A stretch of DNA of 64,000 nt from JADJPO01 sp963750395 (GTDB taxonomy: Bacteria > Actinomycetota > Actinomycetes > Actinomycetales > Kineosporiaceae), in the NCBI GenBank assembly GCA_963750395.1, contig CAVVQM010000011.1:1-64000 (forward strand). The letters are read 5' to 3'. This document shows positions 1 to 8,400 of the stretch, piece after piece. The notes under the pieces were generated by a model. That model saw only the letters and a program-made list of their open reading frames with translations, was not told where the DNA came from and searched no databases. The position numbers and the translations under genes were made by a program. Positions within the stretch are counted from its first letter, which is position 1. Every line of letters starts with the position of its first letter.

Positions 1-903
1 GTGGCGCGCCGTCTTCCTGCTGGTCCTGCCGCTGCTCGTGACCGCGACTCTTCTCGTGGTGCCGCACCTGCGCGGCACGGGTGTGGCCTCCGGCGACCCC
101 GTCAGGTCGCGCAGTCATCTAGTGCCGGCCACGGCTGCGGCGGCCGCAACGGGTCTTCTCCAGTACGCCGGTCAGGAGTTGGCCTGGTGGTCCGTCCCGC
201 TGGTGGGCGCGGCCGTCGCGCTGCTGGTACCAAGCCTTCCGCGGTTGCTGCCGCACGGAACGCTGCGCCTGGCGCGCGGCCTGCCCACGCTGGTGGCTCT
301 GCGCGGGATCTTCGCCGGCGCGTTCTTCGGCGCCAGCACGTCGTGCCACTGATGCTGGTCGAGGAGCGCGGCCTGGCCACGACGTGGGCCGGTGCCTCGC
401 TCACCGGTGGTGCGCTCACCTGGGCCGTCGGCGCGTGGTACCAGGGCCGGCCGCAGCTCCGGTTCCCCCGGACCCAGCTGGTCACCATCGGCCTGATCCT
501 CGTGGCGGCGGGCATCCTGGTCGTGGCCACCTCGGTGTCCCCGTCGGTCCCGGTGTGGACGGCGGCGCTGGGCTGGGTCGTCACCGGACTCGGTATGGGC
601 CTGGGCGTCACATCGCTCAGCGTCCTGGTGCTGTGCCTGTCGCCCGCCGGCGAGCAGGGCGCCAACTCGGCCGCCATGCAGGTCAGCGAGGCGATGGGGT
701 CCATCGTGCTGATCGGTCTGGGGAGCGCGATCTTCGCCGGGCTCCACCAGGCCGCGGCCCGCGACGCGCAGGCATTCCTGCTGATCTTCGTGGTCATGGC
801 CGTGGTCGCCGTCGCCGGATCGCTGGCTGCACAACGGTCACGCGGTCTGTCGGCCCGCCCCTCACACCCTGTCGATCACCTGGCAGAAGGGAATCTGACA
901 TGA
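1..903 (+). pseudogene. MFS drug-type exporter, C-terminal part, frameshifted and cut by the window edge
   Basis: C-terminal part of a 14-helix (DHA2-like) major facilitator. The 5' end lies outside the window. Membrane-protein sequence reads in frame 2 from base 2 to about 335 (WRAVFLLVLPLLVTATLLVV) and then hits a stop. It resumes in frame 1 (VPLMLVEERG) and continues through several hydrophobic helices to the stop at 901-903. VPLMLVEERG is typical of the loop where these exporters continue, so both halves belong to one gene with one base missing near 330-345. The stop overlaps the ATG of the following ABC ATPase (ATGA), which suggests co-transcription. A true mutation and a sequencing error cannot be told apart here. 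Confidence 0.7.
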
Positions 904-1925
904 CCATCCACGCGCCGGAACGGCGCCCGGCTGTCCTTGTTGCGGCTGCGGCCGCGTCGGGACCCGGCAGCCCAGAGCGACAGGATCACGTGATCTCGGT
1001 GACGGGTCTGACCAAGTCGTACGGCTCCTCAGTCGTGGTCGACGACCTCACGTTCGCCGTGCGGCGCGGCAGCGTCACGGCATTCCTGGGACCCAACGGT
1101 GCGGGCAAGACCACCACCATCAGGATGGTGCTGGGACTGGCGAGACCCGACGCCGGCGGCGCCGGCGTCTTCGGCGTCCCGTTCAGCGGCCTGGACGGGC
1201 CGATGAGCCGGGTCGGCGTGATGATCGACGGCGCGGGGTTCCACCCACGGCGCACCGGACGAAACCACCTGCGCATGCTCGCATCGGCAGCGGGGCTGCC
1301 AAGGGATCGGGTGGCGGAGGTGCTCGCGATCGTCGAGCTGACCGCGGCGGCCGACCGTCCGGCCGGCGGCTACTCCCTGGGCATGCGGCAGCGCCTGGCC
1401 CTGGCGGCCGCCCTGCTGGGTGAGCCGGAGCTGTTGGTCCTGGACGAACCCGCGAATGGGCTCGATCCGGCGGGAACCAGCTGGCTGCGCGGCTTCCTGC
1501 GCGACTTCACCGCCTCGGGGGGAACGGTGCTGCTGTCCAGCCACCTGCTGGCCGAGGTCTCCCTGCTGGCCGACGAGGTGGTGGTCATCGACCGCGGTCG
1601 ACTGGTCACCCAGACCACGGTTGAGCGACTGACGGCCGGATCCAGTGTCGTGCTTCGCTCACCCGGCGCCGAGTCCCTGCGTGTCGCAGTGACTTCCGGC
1701 GGGGGCACGGTGCACAGCGCGGACGCCGACCGCCTGGTCGTCTCCGGGCTCTCCGCTGCTGCCGTCGGCGATCTGGCGTTCGCCGCGGGGTTCCCGGTGC
1801 ACGAGCTCAGCGAGAGCCACCTCAGCCTGGAGGAGGCCTTCCTCGACATCACGAAGGGACGAGACATCACGAAGGGACGAGACATTACGAAGGGACAGGG
1901 CGATGCGCGCACATCTGAGGGCTGA
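900..1925 (+). CDS. ABC transporter ATP-binding protein (antibiotic/export type)
   Basis: Cytoplasmic ATPase of an ABC exporter, 341 aa. Visible motifs in order are Walker A GPNGAGKTT, signature YSLGMRQRLALA, Walker B LLVLDEPANGLDP and the H-loop SSHLLAE. The N-terminal 35 residues before the ABC domain are Ala/Pro-rich and low complexity. The ATG at 900 overlaps the upstream MFS stop by ATGA. The C-terminus is odd: it contains three heptad-like copies of DITKGR encoded by an 18-bp tandem repeat, and it overlaps the start of the permease gene by 23 bases. Its partner is the permease at 1903. The substrate is unknown; family members move lipids, peptides or drugs. Confidence 0.88.
   Translation: MTIHAPERRPAVLVAAAAASGPGSPERQDHVISVTGLTKSYGSSVVVDDLTFAVRRGSVTAFLGPNGAGKTTTIRMVLGLARPDAGGAGVFGVPFSGLDGPMSRVGVMIDGAGFHPRRTGRNHLRMLASAAGLPRDRVAEVLAIVELTAAADRPAGGYSLGMRQRLALAAALLGEPELLVLDEPANGLDPAGTSWLRGFLRDFTASGGTVLLSSHLLAEVSLLADEVVVIDRGRLVTQTTVERLTAGSSVVLRSPGAESLRVAVTSGGGTVHSADADRLVVSGLSAAAVGDLAFAAGFPVHELSESHLSLEEAFLDITKGRDITKGRDITKGQGDARTSEG
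1845..1898 (+). repeat. Three tandem 18-bp copies at the 3' end of the ABC ATPase gene
   Basis: Unit GACATCACGAAGGGACGA is present three times, the third copy with two changes. It adds DITKGR repeats to the ATPase C-terminus. Each unit carries a purine-rich GAAGGGACGA stretch that resembles a ribosome binding site, and the last copy sits just before the permease ATG at 1903. Confidence 0.9.
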
Positions 1926-2619
1926 GTCCATCAAGCTCACCACGACCCGCGGCCCCTACGGTCTGCTCGTGAGCGCGGTGGCGGTCGTGGCACTGGCGAC
2001 CTGGTCGACCATGTACCAGCTCGGGAGTGCCGTGGAGGGCGACCTGGTGGATCAGGTCTTCTTCTACCTAAACGCCATGAGCCTGACCGTGTTCGCGGCC
2101 ATTCTCGGAGCTCGTAGCGCGACCGAGGACTTCCGGTACGGGACGGTGATCGGCGCTGTCCTGACCACCAGCCGACGCGGAACGGTGCTGGGCGCCAAGA
2201 CGATCGTCGTGGCTGTGGCCGGCGCCGCGATGGCGCTGATCGGTCAGGCGGTCATGACCGGCGTGGCCGTCGTGATGGCGTCGGGCACCCCTGCGTTTCA
2301 GCTCAGCGCCCAAGATGTCGCGGCCATGGCGGGCATCGTCGTGGCGACCGCCTCCTGGGCCGTGATCGGCGCAGCCGTGGGCATTGCCGTTCGTCACCAG
2401 GTGGCCGCCGTCGCCGGTGTCGCGATCTGGATCCTCGCAGTGGAGAACCTCGGGTCTGCCTTGATCGGTGAGGCCGGTCGGTTCCTTCCGGGACAGGCCG
2501 GCTTCGGTATGGCCGGGCTACCTGGACTGGCTCCACCCACAGCCGGCCTCGTCGTCGCCCTCTGGCTGGCCGCGGTGCTCGCCGCGGCACGAGTCACCCT
2601 CGTCCGACGCGACCTCTAG
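1903..2619 (+). CDS. ABC transporter permease, ABC-2 type
   Basis: Membrane subunit, 238 aa, partner of the ATPase it overlaps. Six hydrophobic segments are visible. They include one at about residues 20-40, one at 55-75 ending in GARSATEDFRYGTVI (the usual ABC-2 family pattern of an exporter responding with E/DFRYGT), and others around 100-125, 145-165, 165-190 and 215-230. The start ATG lies 20 bases inside the ATPase frame, so translation is probably coupled. The repeat-borne AAGGGACAGGG just upstream may serve as its ribosome site. Confidence 0.82.
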   Translation: MRAHLRAESIKLTTTRGPYGLLVSAVAVVALATWSTMYQLGSAVEGDLVDQVFFYLNAMSLTVFAAILGARSATEDFRYGTVIGAVLTTSRRGTVLGAKTIVVAVAGAAMALIGQAVMTGVAVVMASGTPAFQLSAQDVAAMAGIVVATASWAVIGAAVGIAVRHQVAAVAGVAIWILAVENLGSALIGEAGRFLPGQAGFGMAGLPGLAPPTAGLVVALWLAAVLAAARVTLVRRDL

Positions 2620-2672
2620 AGGCCACCCATCACGGCGGCCCGCGTTCGCCTGGAGGGTCCTACGATGGCGTC

Positions 2673-3056
2673 ATGATCACTGCAGTGCACACCTTGCTCT
2701 ACGCCGAGGACCCGGACGCCGCCCGCGCCTTCTTCCGTGACGTTCTCGAACTCCCCGGCACCGACACCGGCGGCGGCTGGCTGATCTTCAAGACCGGTCC
2801 GAGCGAACTGGGTGTGCATCCCAGTTCGTGGGAGTACGAGGGCCAGGCCGGTTCCACCGATCAGCAGTTCGACGTCTCCCTGATGTGCGACGACCTTGAC
2901 ACGACGATGGCCGAGCTGGCCACGAGGGGTGCGGAGTTCGTCGGCGAGGTACAGGAGGAGGGCTGGGGGATCACCGCTCGACTGAGAGTGCCCGGCAGCA
3001 GATCGCCGATCATGCTCTACCAGCCGAAGTACGACCCACCCGCCACCTCGCGGTAG
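2673..3056 (+). CDS. VOC (glyoxalase/bleomycin-resistance fold) family protein
   Basis: Small cytoplasmic protein of 127 aa made of two beta-alpha-beta-beta-beta halves, as seen in vicinal oxygen chelate proteins. The start MITAVHTLLYAEDPDAARAF and the later GGGWLIF and SELGVHPS segments are typical. Candidate metal ligands are the His in VHTLLY and the His in GVHPS. The acidic ligand normally found before LYQP near the C-terminus is replaced (IMLYQP), so a catalytic glyoxalase role is doubtful. A binding or sequestering role, or a different ligand set, is equally possible. It stands alone between the ABC genes and a PLP enzyme. Confidence 0.8.
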   Translation: MITAVHTLLYAEDPDAARAFFRDVLELPGTDTGGGWLIFKTGPSELGVHPSSWEYEGQAGSTDQQFDVSLMCDDLDTTMAELATRGAEFVGEVQEEGWGITARLRVPGSRSPIMLYQPKYDPPATSR

Positions 3057-3114
3057 ATCGTCGGCCGCGACGTCTGTGCAGGTGATCGGTGGCCATAGGC
3101 GATGAGAGAACTGA

Positions 3115-4107
3115 GTGACGATCGCCCACGGGAGGGGACCCGGGTCGGTGGTACGTCTGGATCTGGAGCGGATCACTGAGGCGGTCCCGCTCATCGCCCC
3201 GGTGTTCCGCGGGACGCCGCAGTACGAGTGCGAGCAGCTCGGAGCGGTCCTGGGGTGCCGGATCACCTTGAAGGTCGAGAGCCTGAACCCGGTCCGCTGT
3301 TTCAAGGGCCGGGGGACCGAAACCGTTCTGGCGCGCGTGGTCTGCGGGGACCGGTCCCGCTCGGTGATCTGCGCCAGCGCGGGCAATCTGGGCCAGGCCC
3401 TTGCCTACAGTGGCAGGCGGCGCGGCGTCCCCTGCACGGTCGTGGCCTCGGCCGCGGCCAACCCGCTGAAGCTGCGGCGGATGGATGAGCTCGGGGCGAC
3501 CGTTCACCTCGTGCACGGGGACATCGAGGTTGCCCGCCGGACGGCGCGCGATCTCGCCGACCGGCACGGCCTCTACCTCGTGGAGGACAGCGAGAACCTC
3601 GATACCTGTGAGGGCGCCGCAACGATCGGGCTCGAACTCGTGACGGCGGCCGATCCCTTCGACACCGTGCTCATGGCCCTCGGTGGGGGGGCCATGACGA
3701 CGGGCGTCGGCCACGTCGTCAAGTGTCTCGCCCCCGCGACCGCGGTCGTCGGGGTGCAGCCGAAGGGCGCCCCCGCGATGGCTCTGTCGTGGCGGGCGGG
3801 TCACGTCATCGAGACGGAGACCATCGACACGATCGCCGACGGCGTGGCGGGTCGCCACCCGATCCCGGAGGTGCTCGACGATCTGCTGGTCATCGCCGAC
3901 GACATGATCCTGGTCGGGGAGGACACCATCCTGGCCGGGATGCGTCTTCTCTACGAGCACGCCGGGCTGGTCGTCGAGCCGTCGGCCGCCCTCGGCGTGG
4001 CTGCCGTGTTGGAGGACCGATCCCGCTTCGACGGGGCACACGTCGCCACGATCGTATGCGGGGCAAACGTGACACCGGCTGACTTCCGGCGGTGGGTGCT
4101 CGAGTGA
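3115..4107 (+). CDS. PLP-dependent threonine/serine dehydratase-like enzyme
   Basis: Fold-type II PLP enzyme of 330 aa. Lys64 in RCFKGRGTE is the predicted Schiff-base lysine. CASAGNLGQALAY corresponds to the substrate loop, with Leu where dehydratases usually have His, and GGGAMTTG is the phosphate-binding loop. No C-terminal ACT domain is present, so it resembles a catabolic or unassigned dehydratase rather than the allosteric biosynthetic IlvA. GTG at 3115 is the start that keeps the N-terminal VPLIAPVFRGTP segment. The substrate is not determined; threonine, serine or another beta-hydroxy or diamino acid is possible. Confidence 0.78.
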   Translation: MTIAHGRGPGSVVRLDLERITEAVPLIAPVFRGTPQYECEQLGAVLGCRITLKVESLNPVRCFKGRGTETVLARVVCGDRSRSVICASAGNLGQALAYSGRRRGVPCTVVASAAANPLKLRRMDELGATVHLVHGDIEVARRTARDLADRHGLYLVEDSENLDTCEGAATIGLELVTAADPFDTVLMALGGGAMTTGVGHVVKCLAPATAVVGVQPKGAPAMALSWRAGHVIETETIDTIADGVAGRHPIPEVLDDLLVIADDMILVGEDTILAGMRLLYEHAGLVVEPSAALGVAAVLEDRSRFDGAHVATIVCGANVTPADFRRWVLE

Positions 4108-4257
4108 GCCGCGGCCTTCGGCTGCCCGTCAGCGCGCTGGGCGTCCGTCGGCACCTGATGGTTGGCTGTGCCTGGCGAGTGGTGCGCCGGGAAGGCTGCG
4201 GGTAGCGAGCGTTGACGTCTGCCTCGGGCACGGCCAGCGCGGCCCGAGTGGGGTGCG

Positions 4258-5872
4258 GTGACGGGACCACTGCCAGGCTCTTGGTCGAGGCGGGACATGA
4301 TGTCCACGGGTCGATGCCTCCGAGGCGATGATCACGTCACGAAACACATGCTCGGGCCCGAGCGTGAGATCGTCGCGGCGTACCTGTCGGGCGCCGACGA
4401 GGCCGGGGACGAGGCGTCCGCGAGGGGATATCGCGATTGGTTGGACCGCGGGGAGCCTGCGCGAGCGGCACGGTGCGCGCTCTGGCTCGCCTTGCTGCTC
4501 CTGCTGCGGGGGGAGGATGTCCGCAGCAACGGCTGGCACGCCAGAGCGGGTCGCCTGCTCGACGAGGCTCGGTTGGACTGTGTGGAGCGGGGCTACCTGC
4601 TCGGGCCGGTGGGGCTGCGGAGCCTGGCCGCCGGAGACGCGGCCACTGCGCACGCGACCTTCGCCCGGGCCAGGACGATCGGCGAACGGTTCGCAGACCC
4701 GGATCTGATCGCGCTCGGCCGCCTCGGCGAGGGTCAGGCCCTGATCGGCCTGGGCCAGACCGCCCAGGGTGTGGCGGCTCTGGACGAGGTGATGGTCTCG
4801 GTCACGGCCGGCGAGGTCTCGCCGATCCTGGGCGGGATCGTCTACTGCGCCGTGATCGAGGCATGCCAGGAGATCTTCGACGTGCGACGCGCGCAGGCGT
4901 GGACGGCGGCGCTGGCCCGATGGTGCGCGGCCCAGCCGGAGCTGGTCCCCTACCGCGGGCAGTGCCTGGTGCACCGGGCCGAGATCATGCAGCTGCACGG
5001 AGCCTGGCCCGAGGCGGTCGAGGAGGCGACGCGGGCGTGCGAGCTGCTGTCGCGGCCGCCCGGTCACCCGGCGGTGGGCAGGGCCTTCTACCAGAGCGCC
5101 GAGCTGCACCGGCTGCGCGGGGACGTCGCCGCGGCCGAGCAGGCCTATCACCAGGCCGAGCGGTGGGGGCACGAGCCGCAACCCGGGCTGGCGCTGCTGC
5201 GGCTGGCCCGCGGGCAGGTGGAGGAGCGTCGGCGGCGATCCGTCGCGCGGTGGACCTCGCCTCGGGCGCCTGGGCCGGTCCCGGCTGCTCGCCGCGTACG
5301 TCGAGATCACCCTTGCCGCCGGTGACGTCCCGGCGGCCCGCGCCGCCGCCGAGGAGCTGCGAGCCACCGCCGAGGACCTCGACGCGCCGCTGCTGCGGGC
5401 GGCCGCCGCGCACGCGGCAGGCGCCGTCCTGCTGGCCGAGGGCGCACCAGTGTCGGCGCTGGAGACGCTGCGCGAGGTGTGGGCGGCCTGGCAGGAGCTC
5501 GATGCCCCGTACGAGGCCGCTCGGGCCCGGGTGCTGATGGCCCAGGCCTATCGAGAGCTGGGGGACCACAGCTGCGCCGAGATGGAGCTCGACGCGGCCT
5601 GCTGGGTGTTCGAGCAGCTCGGGGCCGTGCCCGACGTCGTCCGGGCCCAGGCGCTGTCCGCGGTCGCGCCCGCCCTCGGCGGGGTCCTGACCGCCCGTGA
5701 ACAGCAGGTGCTCCGACTGGTCGCGACGGGCGCGACCAACCGGGCGATCGCCACCGAGCTGTTCCTGAGCGAGAAGACCGTGGCCCGGCACCTGAGCAAC
5801 ATCTTCACCAAGCTGGGGCTGTCGTCCCGGTCGGCGGCCACGGCGTACGCCTACGAGCACGGCCTGGTCTGA
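4258..5872 (+). pseudogene. LuxR-type transcriptional regulator with TPR-like region, two frameshifts
   Basis: The first 320 codons (frame 1) are helical repeats of the kind found N-terminal to LuxR domains. The end encodes a clear LuxR/GerE helix-turn-helix, LTAREQQVLRLVATGATNRA then SEKTVARHLSNIFTKLGLSS. Between them the reading frame moves twice. Frame 1 gives way to frame 3 near 5228 (SAAIRRAVDLASG) and to frame 2 near 5270 (SRLLAAYVEITLAAGDV). Each shift equals one missing base, and restoring them gives one continuous protein. The gene sits just before a hydrolase gene that is also frameshifted. The start is uncertain: GTG 4258, or an ATG at about 4348. Confidence 0.72.
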
Positions 5873-5891
5873 ACGCATCCTCGGCGCGCCA

Positions 5892-5906
5892 CGACCCAGC
5901 GGGTCG
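5892..5906 (+). terminator. Short hairpin after the LuxR-type gene
   Basis: CGACCC-AGC-GGGTCG forms a 6-bp stem with a 3-base loop, 20 bases after the LuxR stop. There is no U-tract, as is usual for actinobacterial candidates. It could terminate the regulator transcript. Confidence 0.35.
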
Positions 5907-5917
5907 ACGACTGCGCA

Positions 5918-5947
5918 GAACCACCCATCTGTCGGCATGGGTGGTTC
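5918..5947. promoter_or_regulatory. 11-bp perfect inverted repeat before the hydrolase gene
   Basis: GAACCACCCAT, 8 bases, then ATGGGTGGTTC. It lies about 70 bases upstream of the hydrolase start and 46 bases after the LuxR gene. The length and position suit an operator for the adjacent regulator, but it would also fold as a strong transcript hairpin. Confidence 0.45.
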
Positions 5948-6018
5948 ACCCGACGCGGCCGCGGCGGCGGGATCCCTAGCGTCGAACCCGAACTGCTCCA
6001 CGGACACGGGAGGCGACC

Positions 6019-6936
6019 ATGACCAGCACACCGGAGAACGCGGGATCACTTGCGGGAGAAGCTGCTTGCGGGGATCCCCCTGCGCGAGCGTCGGCTGCAC
6101 CTGGCCGATATCCGCCACCGCCGTGCTGGACGGCGGGGACGGCCCGCCCGTGGTGCTGCTGCACGGGCCGGGCGAGTTCGCCGCCACGTGGCTGCCGGTG
6201 TTCGCGGACCTGGTCCGGACCCACCGCGTGATCGCCCCGGACCTGCCCGGCCACGGAGCCTCCGAGACCGCGAACGGTCCGCTGGACGCCGCGTCCGTGC
6301 TCGACTGGCTCGGCGCGCTGATCGAGGCCACCTGCCCGACGCCGCCGGTGCTGGTCGGACGGGTCGTCGGCGGTGCCATCGCGGCCCGGTTCGCCGCGGA
6401 CCACCCCGGCAGGCTGGCTCATCTGGTGCTCGTCGACACCCTCGGGCTGGCCCCCTTCGAGCCGGCGCCCCGGTTCGGGCTGGCGATGCACCGCTTCCTC
6501 GCCGAACCGACCGCGCGCCACCTACGACCGGTTCATGGACCTGTGTGCCTTCGACCTGGACCAGGCCCGCCGGCGGCTGGGTCAGCGGTGGGAACCGTAC
6601 GCGGCCTACGCCGTCGAGCTGGCCGGCACGCCCGGCGTGCAGGCCGCCATGGGCGCCCTGATCGAGCAGTTCGGGGCGGCCGCGATCCCGCCCGCCGACC
6701 TCGACCGGATCCAGACCCCCACCACCGTGATCTGGGGCCGGCACGACCTCGCGACCCCGTTGACGATCGCCGAAGCGGCCGCCGCCCGCCACGGCTGGCC
6801 GCTGCACGTGATCGAGGGAGCCGGCGACGACCCGCCCCTGGACCAGCCCGAAGCGTTCCTGGACGCGCTGCACGCCGCGATCGGCACCCCCGCCGCCGAA
6901 TCCGCTTCCGGGGCCAGGCACGGAAATGACGGGTGA
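6019..6936 (+). pseudogene. Alpha/beta hydrolase, three frameshifts
   Basis: Pieces of one hydrolase of about 300 aa are spread over three frames. MTSTPENAG is in frame 1, LREKLLAGIPLRERRLHLAD in frame 2, then TAVLDGGDGPPVVLLHGPGE through LVLVDTLGLAPFEPAP in frame 3. The C-terminal half, TYDRFMDLCAFDL to VIWGRHDLATPL and the end, is again in frame 1. Each transition corresponds to one extra base, near 6047, 6113 and 6517. HGPGEF is the oxyanion-hole region and GRHD carries the catalytic Asp. The usual GxSxGG nucleophile elbow reads GRVVGGAIA, so the Ser is absent (Val) even when the frame is restored. The pairing with the broken LuxR gene upstream suggests a former regulator-target unit. Confidence 0.72.
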
Positions 6937-7074
6937 ACGGATCCGATTGACGCAGCCCTTGACGGGCCGCTCACGCGAACCGGCCCATGATCGGACGCAG
7001 CACGGCGTCGACGTCGCGCCGCCCTCGACGACGGGAGGGGCAGGCTCTGGTGAACCCGCAAGGAGGTGGACATC

Positions 7075-7437
7075 GTGACCCTGCAGGACCTGGGCCTGCT
7101 GGCGGGCTCGGTGTCCACGGCGATCTTCGTGGCCGCCTACGTGCCGATGCTCGTCAAGGCGGGTCGGACCCACGACCTGACCTCCTACAGTCCCGCCAAT
7201 CTGATCATCGCCAACGTCGGCAACGGCCTCTACTCGGTGTACGTGTTCACCCTGCCCGTGGGCCCGATCTGGATCCTGCACTCGTTCTACGTGGGCTCGA
7301 CCGCGCTGATGCTGTACTGGTGGTGGCGTCACCACGGCCGCCCTCGACGCCGGGGGCGGGCACGTCGCGCCACGCACGGGTTGACTGACACGCCCCTGGA
7401 TTCGACACATCTCCCGTGGAAGAACGATTCCGCGTAG
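7075..7437 (+). CDS. SemiSWEET-like three-helix membrane protein (PQ-loop family)
   Basis: About 120 aa with three transmembrane helices: roughly residues 6-28 (VSTAIFVAAYVPMLVKAGRT), 42-60 (IIANVGNGLYSVYVF) and 68-90 (LHSFYVGSTALMLYWWW). SemiSWEETs have this size and topology and form dimers that move sugars. The PQ motif reads PM here (AAYVPMLVKAGRTHDL). GTG 7075 is chosen as start because a perfect AAGGAGG at 7060-7066 lies 8 bases upstream; an in-frame GTG at 7066 falls inside that site. The tail after residue 92 is Arg-rich and hydrophilic. The transported substrate is not known. Confidence 0.68.
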   Translation: MTLQDLGLLAGSVSTAIFVAAYVPMLVKAGRTHDLTSYSPANLIIANVGNGLYSVYVFTLPVGPIWILHSFYVGSTALMLYWWWRHHGRPRRRGRARRATHGLTDTPLDSTHLPWKNDSA

Positions 7438-7561
7438 CGACCCGTGCGTTCCGCCCAGCGGAAAGGACTGGCCGTAGGCCTTCTCGGCCTGGCTGCCGCA
7501 CGTCTCGTCCCCGTCGTCGTGCTCGACGTCGCGGTCGACCGCTGAGTCCGGACCCGCAGGG

Positions 7562-8161
7562 TCAGTAGCCGACGCGGTAGACCTGCCCGGTCTGGGCGCC
7601 GTCGACGGACTTCACGTAGGCGCGCGCGGCGTCGGCGACCGGGACCGGCGGGTAGCCGGGGAAGAAGTCGCCGTAGTCCTGCCATGCCTCGGTGAACACG
7701 GTGGGGCTGACGGCGTTGATCCTGAGCCCGCGGGGGAGTTCGATGGCGGCGGCCCGCACGAAGGCGTGGATGCCGCCATCGACGGTGCCGGCGACGGTGC
7801 CGGTGGGGATCGGGTCGTCGGCGAGGATCCCGCCGATCAGGGTGAAGCTGCCACCGTCGCGGACGTGGTCGAGACCGATTCGGACCAGGGCGATCTGGCC
7901 GAGGAGCTTGTCGGTGATCCCGGCCCGATAGTGCTCGAGGGTCAGGTCACCGATGGCGGCGAAGGGGGTGACGCCGGCGGTGCAGGCGACGGCGTCGAGC
8001 GGCGCGATCCGTTGATAGAGCTCGGCGATCGAGGCCGGGTCGGTGAGGTCGACGGCGTGCTCGCCGGACCGTGAGGCGCCGACGACCTCGTGCCGGACGC
8101 TGAGGGCGTCGGTGACGGCTCGGCCGAGCAGACCGGTCGCGCCGACGAGAAGAATCCGCAA
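7562..8161 (-). CDS. Short-chain dehydrogenase-like protein (Lin1944-like)
   Basis: 199-aa Rossmann protein. It begins RILLVGATGLLGRAV with the dinucleotide-binding glycine motif and has CTAGVTPF and FTLIGGILAD later. The canonical catalytic YxxxK is not seen: the aligned region reads TVDGGIHAFVRAAAIEL. This short SDR subgroup often lacks a classical active site. The start is TTG at 8161, because AGGAAAGGA stands 6 bases upstream and the binding motif begins at residue 2; longer readings add only low-complexity residues. It is divergent from the SGNH gene, with two palindromic sites between them. Confidence 0.75.
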   Translation of the reverse strand: MRILLVGATGLLGRAVTDALSVRHEVVGASRSGEHAVDLTDPASIAELYQRIAPLDAVACTAGVTPFAAIGDLTLEHYRAGITDKLLGQIALVRIGLDHVRDGGSFTLIGGILADDPIPTGTVAGTVDGGIHAFVRAAAIELPRGLRINAVSPTVFTEAWQDYGDFFPGYPPVPVADAARAYVKSVDGAQTGQVYRVGY

Positions 8162-8209
8162 CGAGTGTCCTTTCCTGGGTCGTGTCGGCATCCTGGCAGG
8201 TGCCGTCGT

Positions 8210-8225
8210 ACACCGCGATCGGTGT
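8210..8225. promoter_or_regulatory. Palindromic site in the SDR/SGNH divergent region
   Basis: ACACCG-CGAT-CGGTGT, a perfect 6-bp inverted repeat 49 bases upstream of the SDR start. A related sequence occurs at 8324-8339, so both may bind the same repressor. Confidence 0.35.
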
Positions 8226-8323
8226 CGCCGTCCGGCCTGCGGCTCTCCTGGGCCGGCTCGGCTGACCCCCGCCGGGACCGCCGATTTCCACGCCGGACAA
8301 TTCCTTCGGATGCGGAGCATCTT

Positions 8324-8339
8324 GACACCGATCGCTGTC
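8324..8339. promoter_or_regulatory. Second palindromic site in the SDR/SGNH divergent region
   Basis: GACACCGA-TCGCTGTC, an inverted repeat with one mismatch, sharing ACACCG...ATCG..TGTC with the site at 8210. It overlaps a TTGACA-like hexamer at 8323-8328. It lies about 60-90 bases before the SGNH start codons. Confidence 0.3.
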
Positions 8340-8400
8340 CACGTCACGGTCGGTGGCGTGCCCGTGACGGCAGGCCGACGGGGCCTGACCTGCGAGGCGG

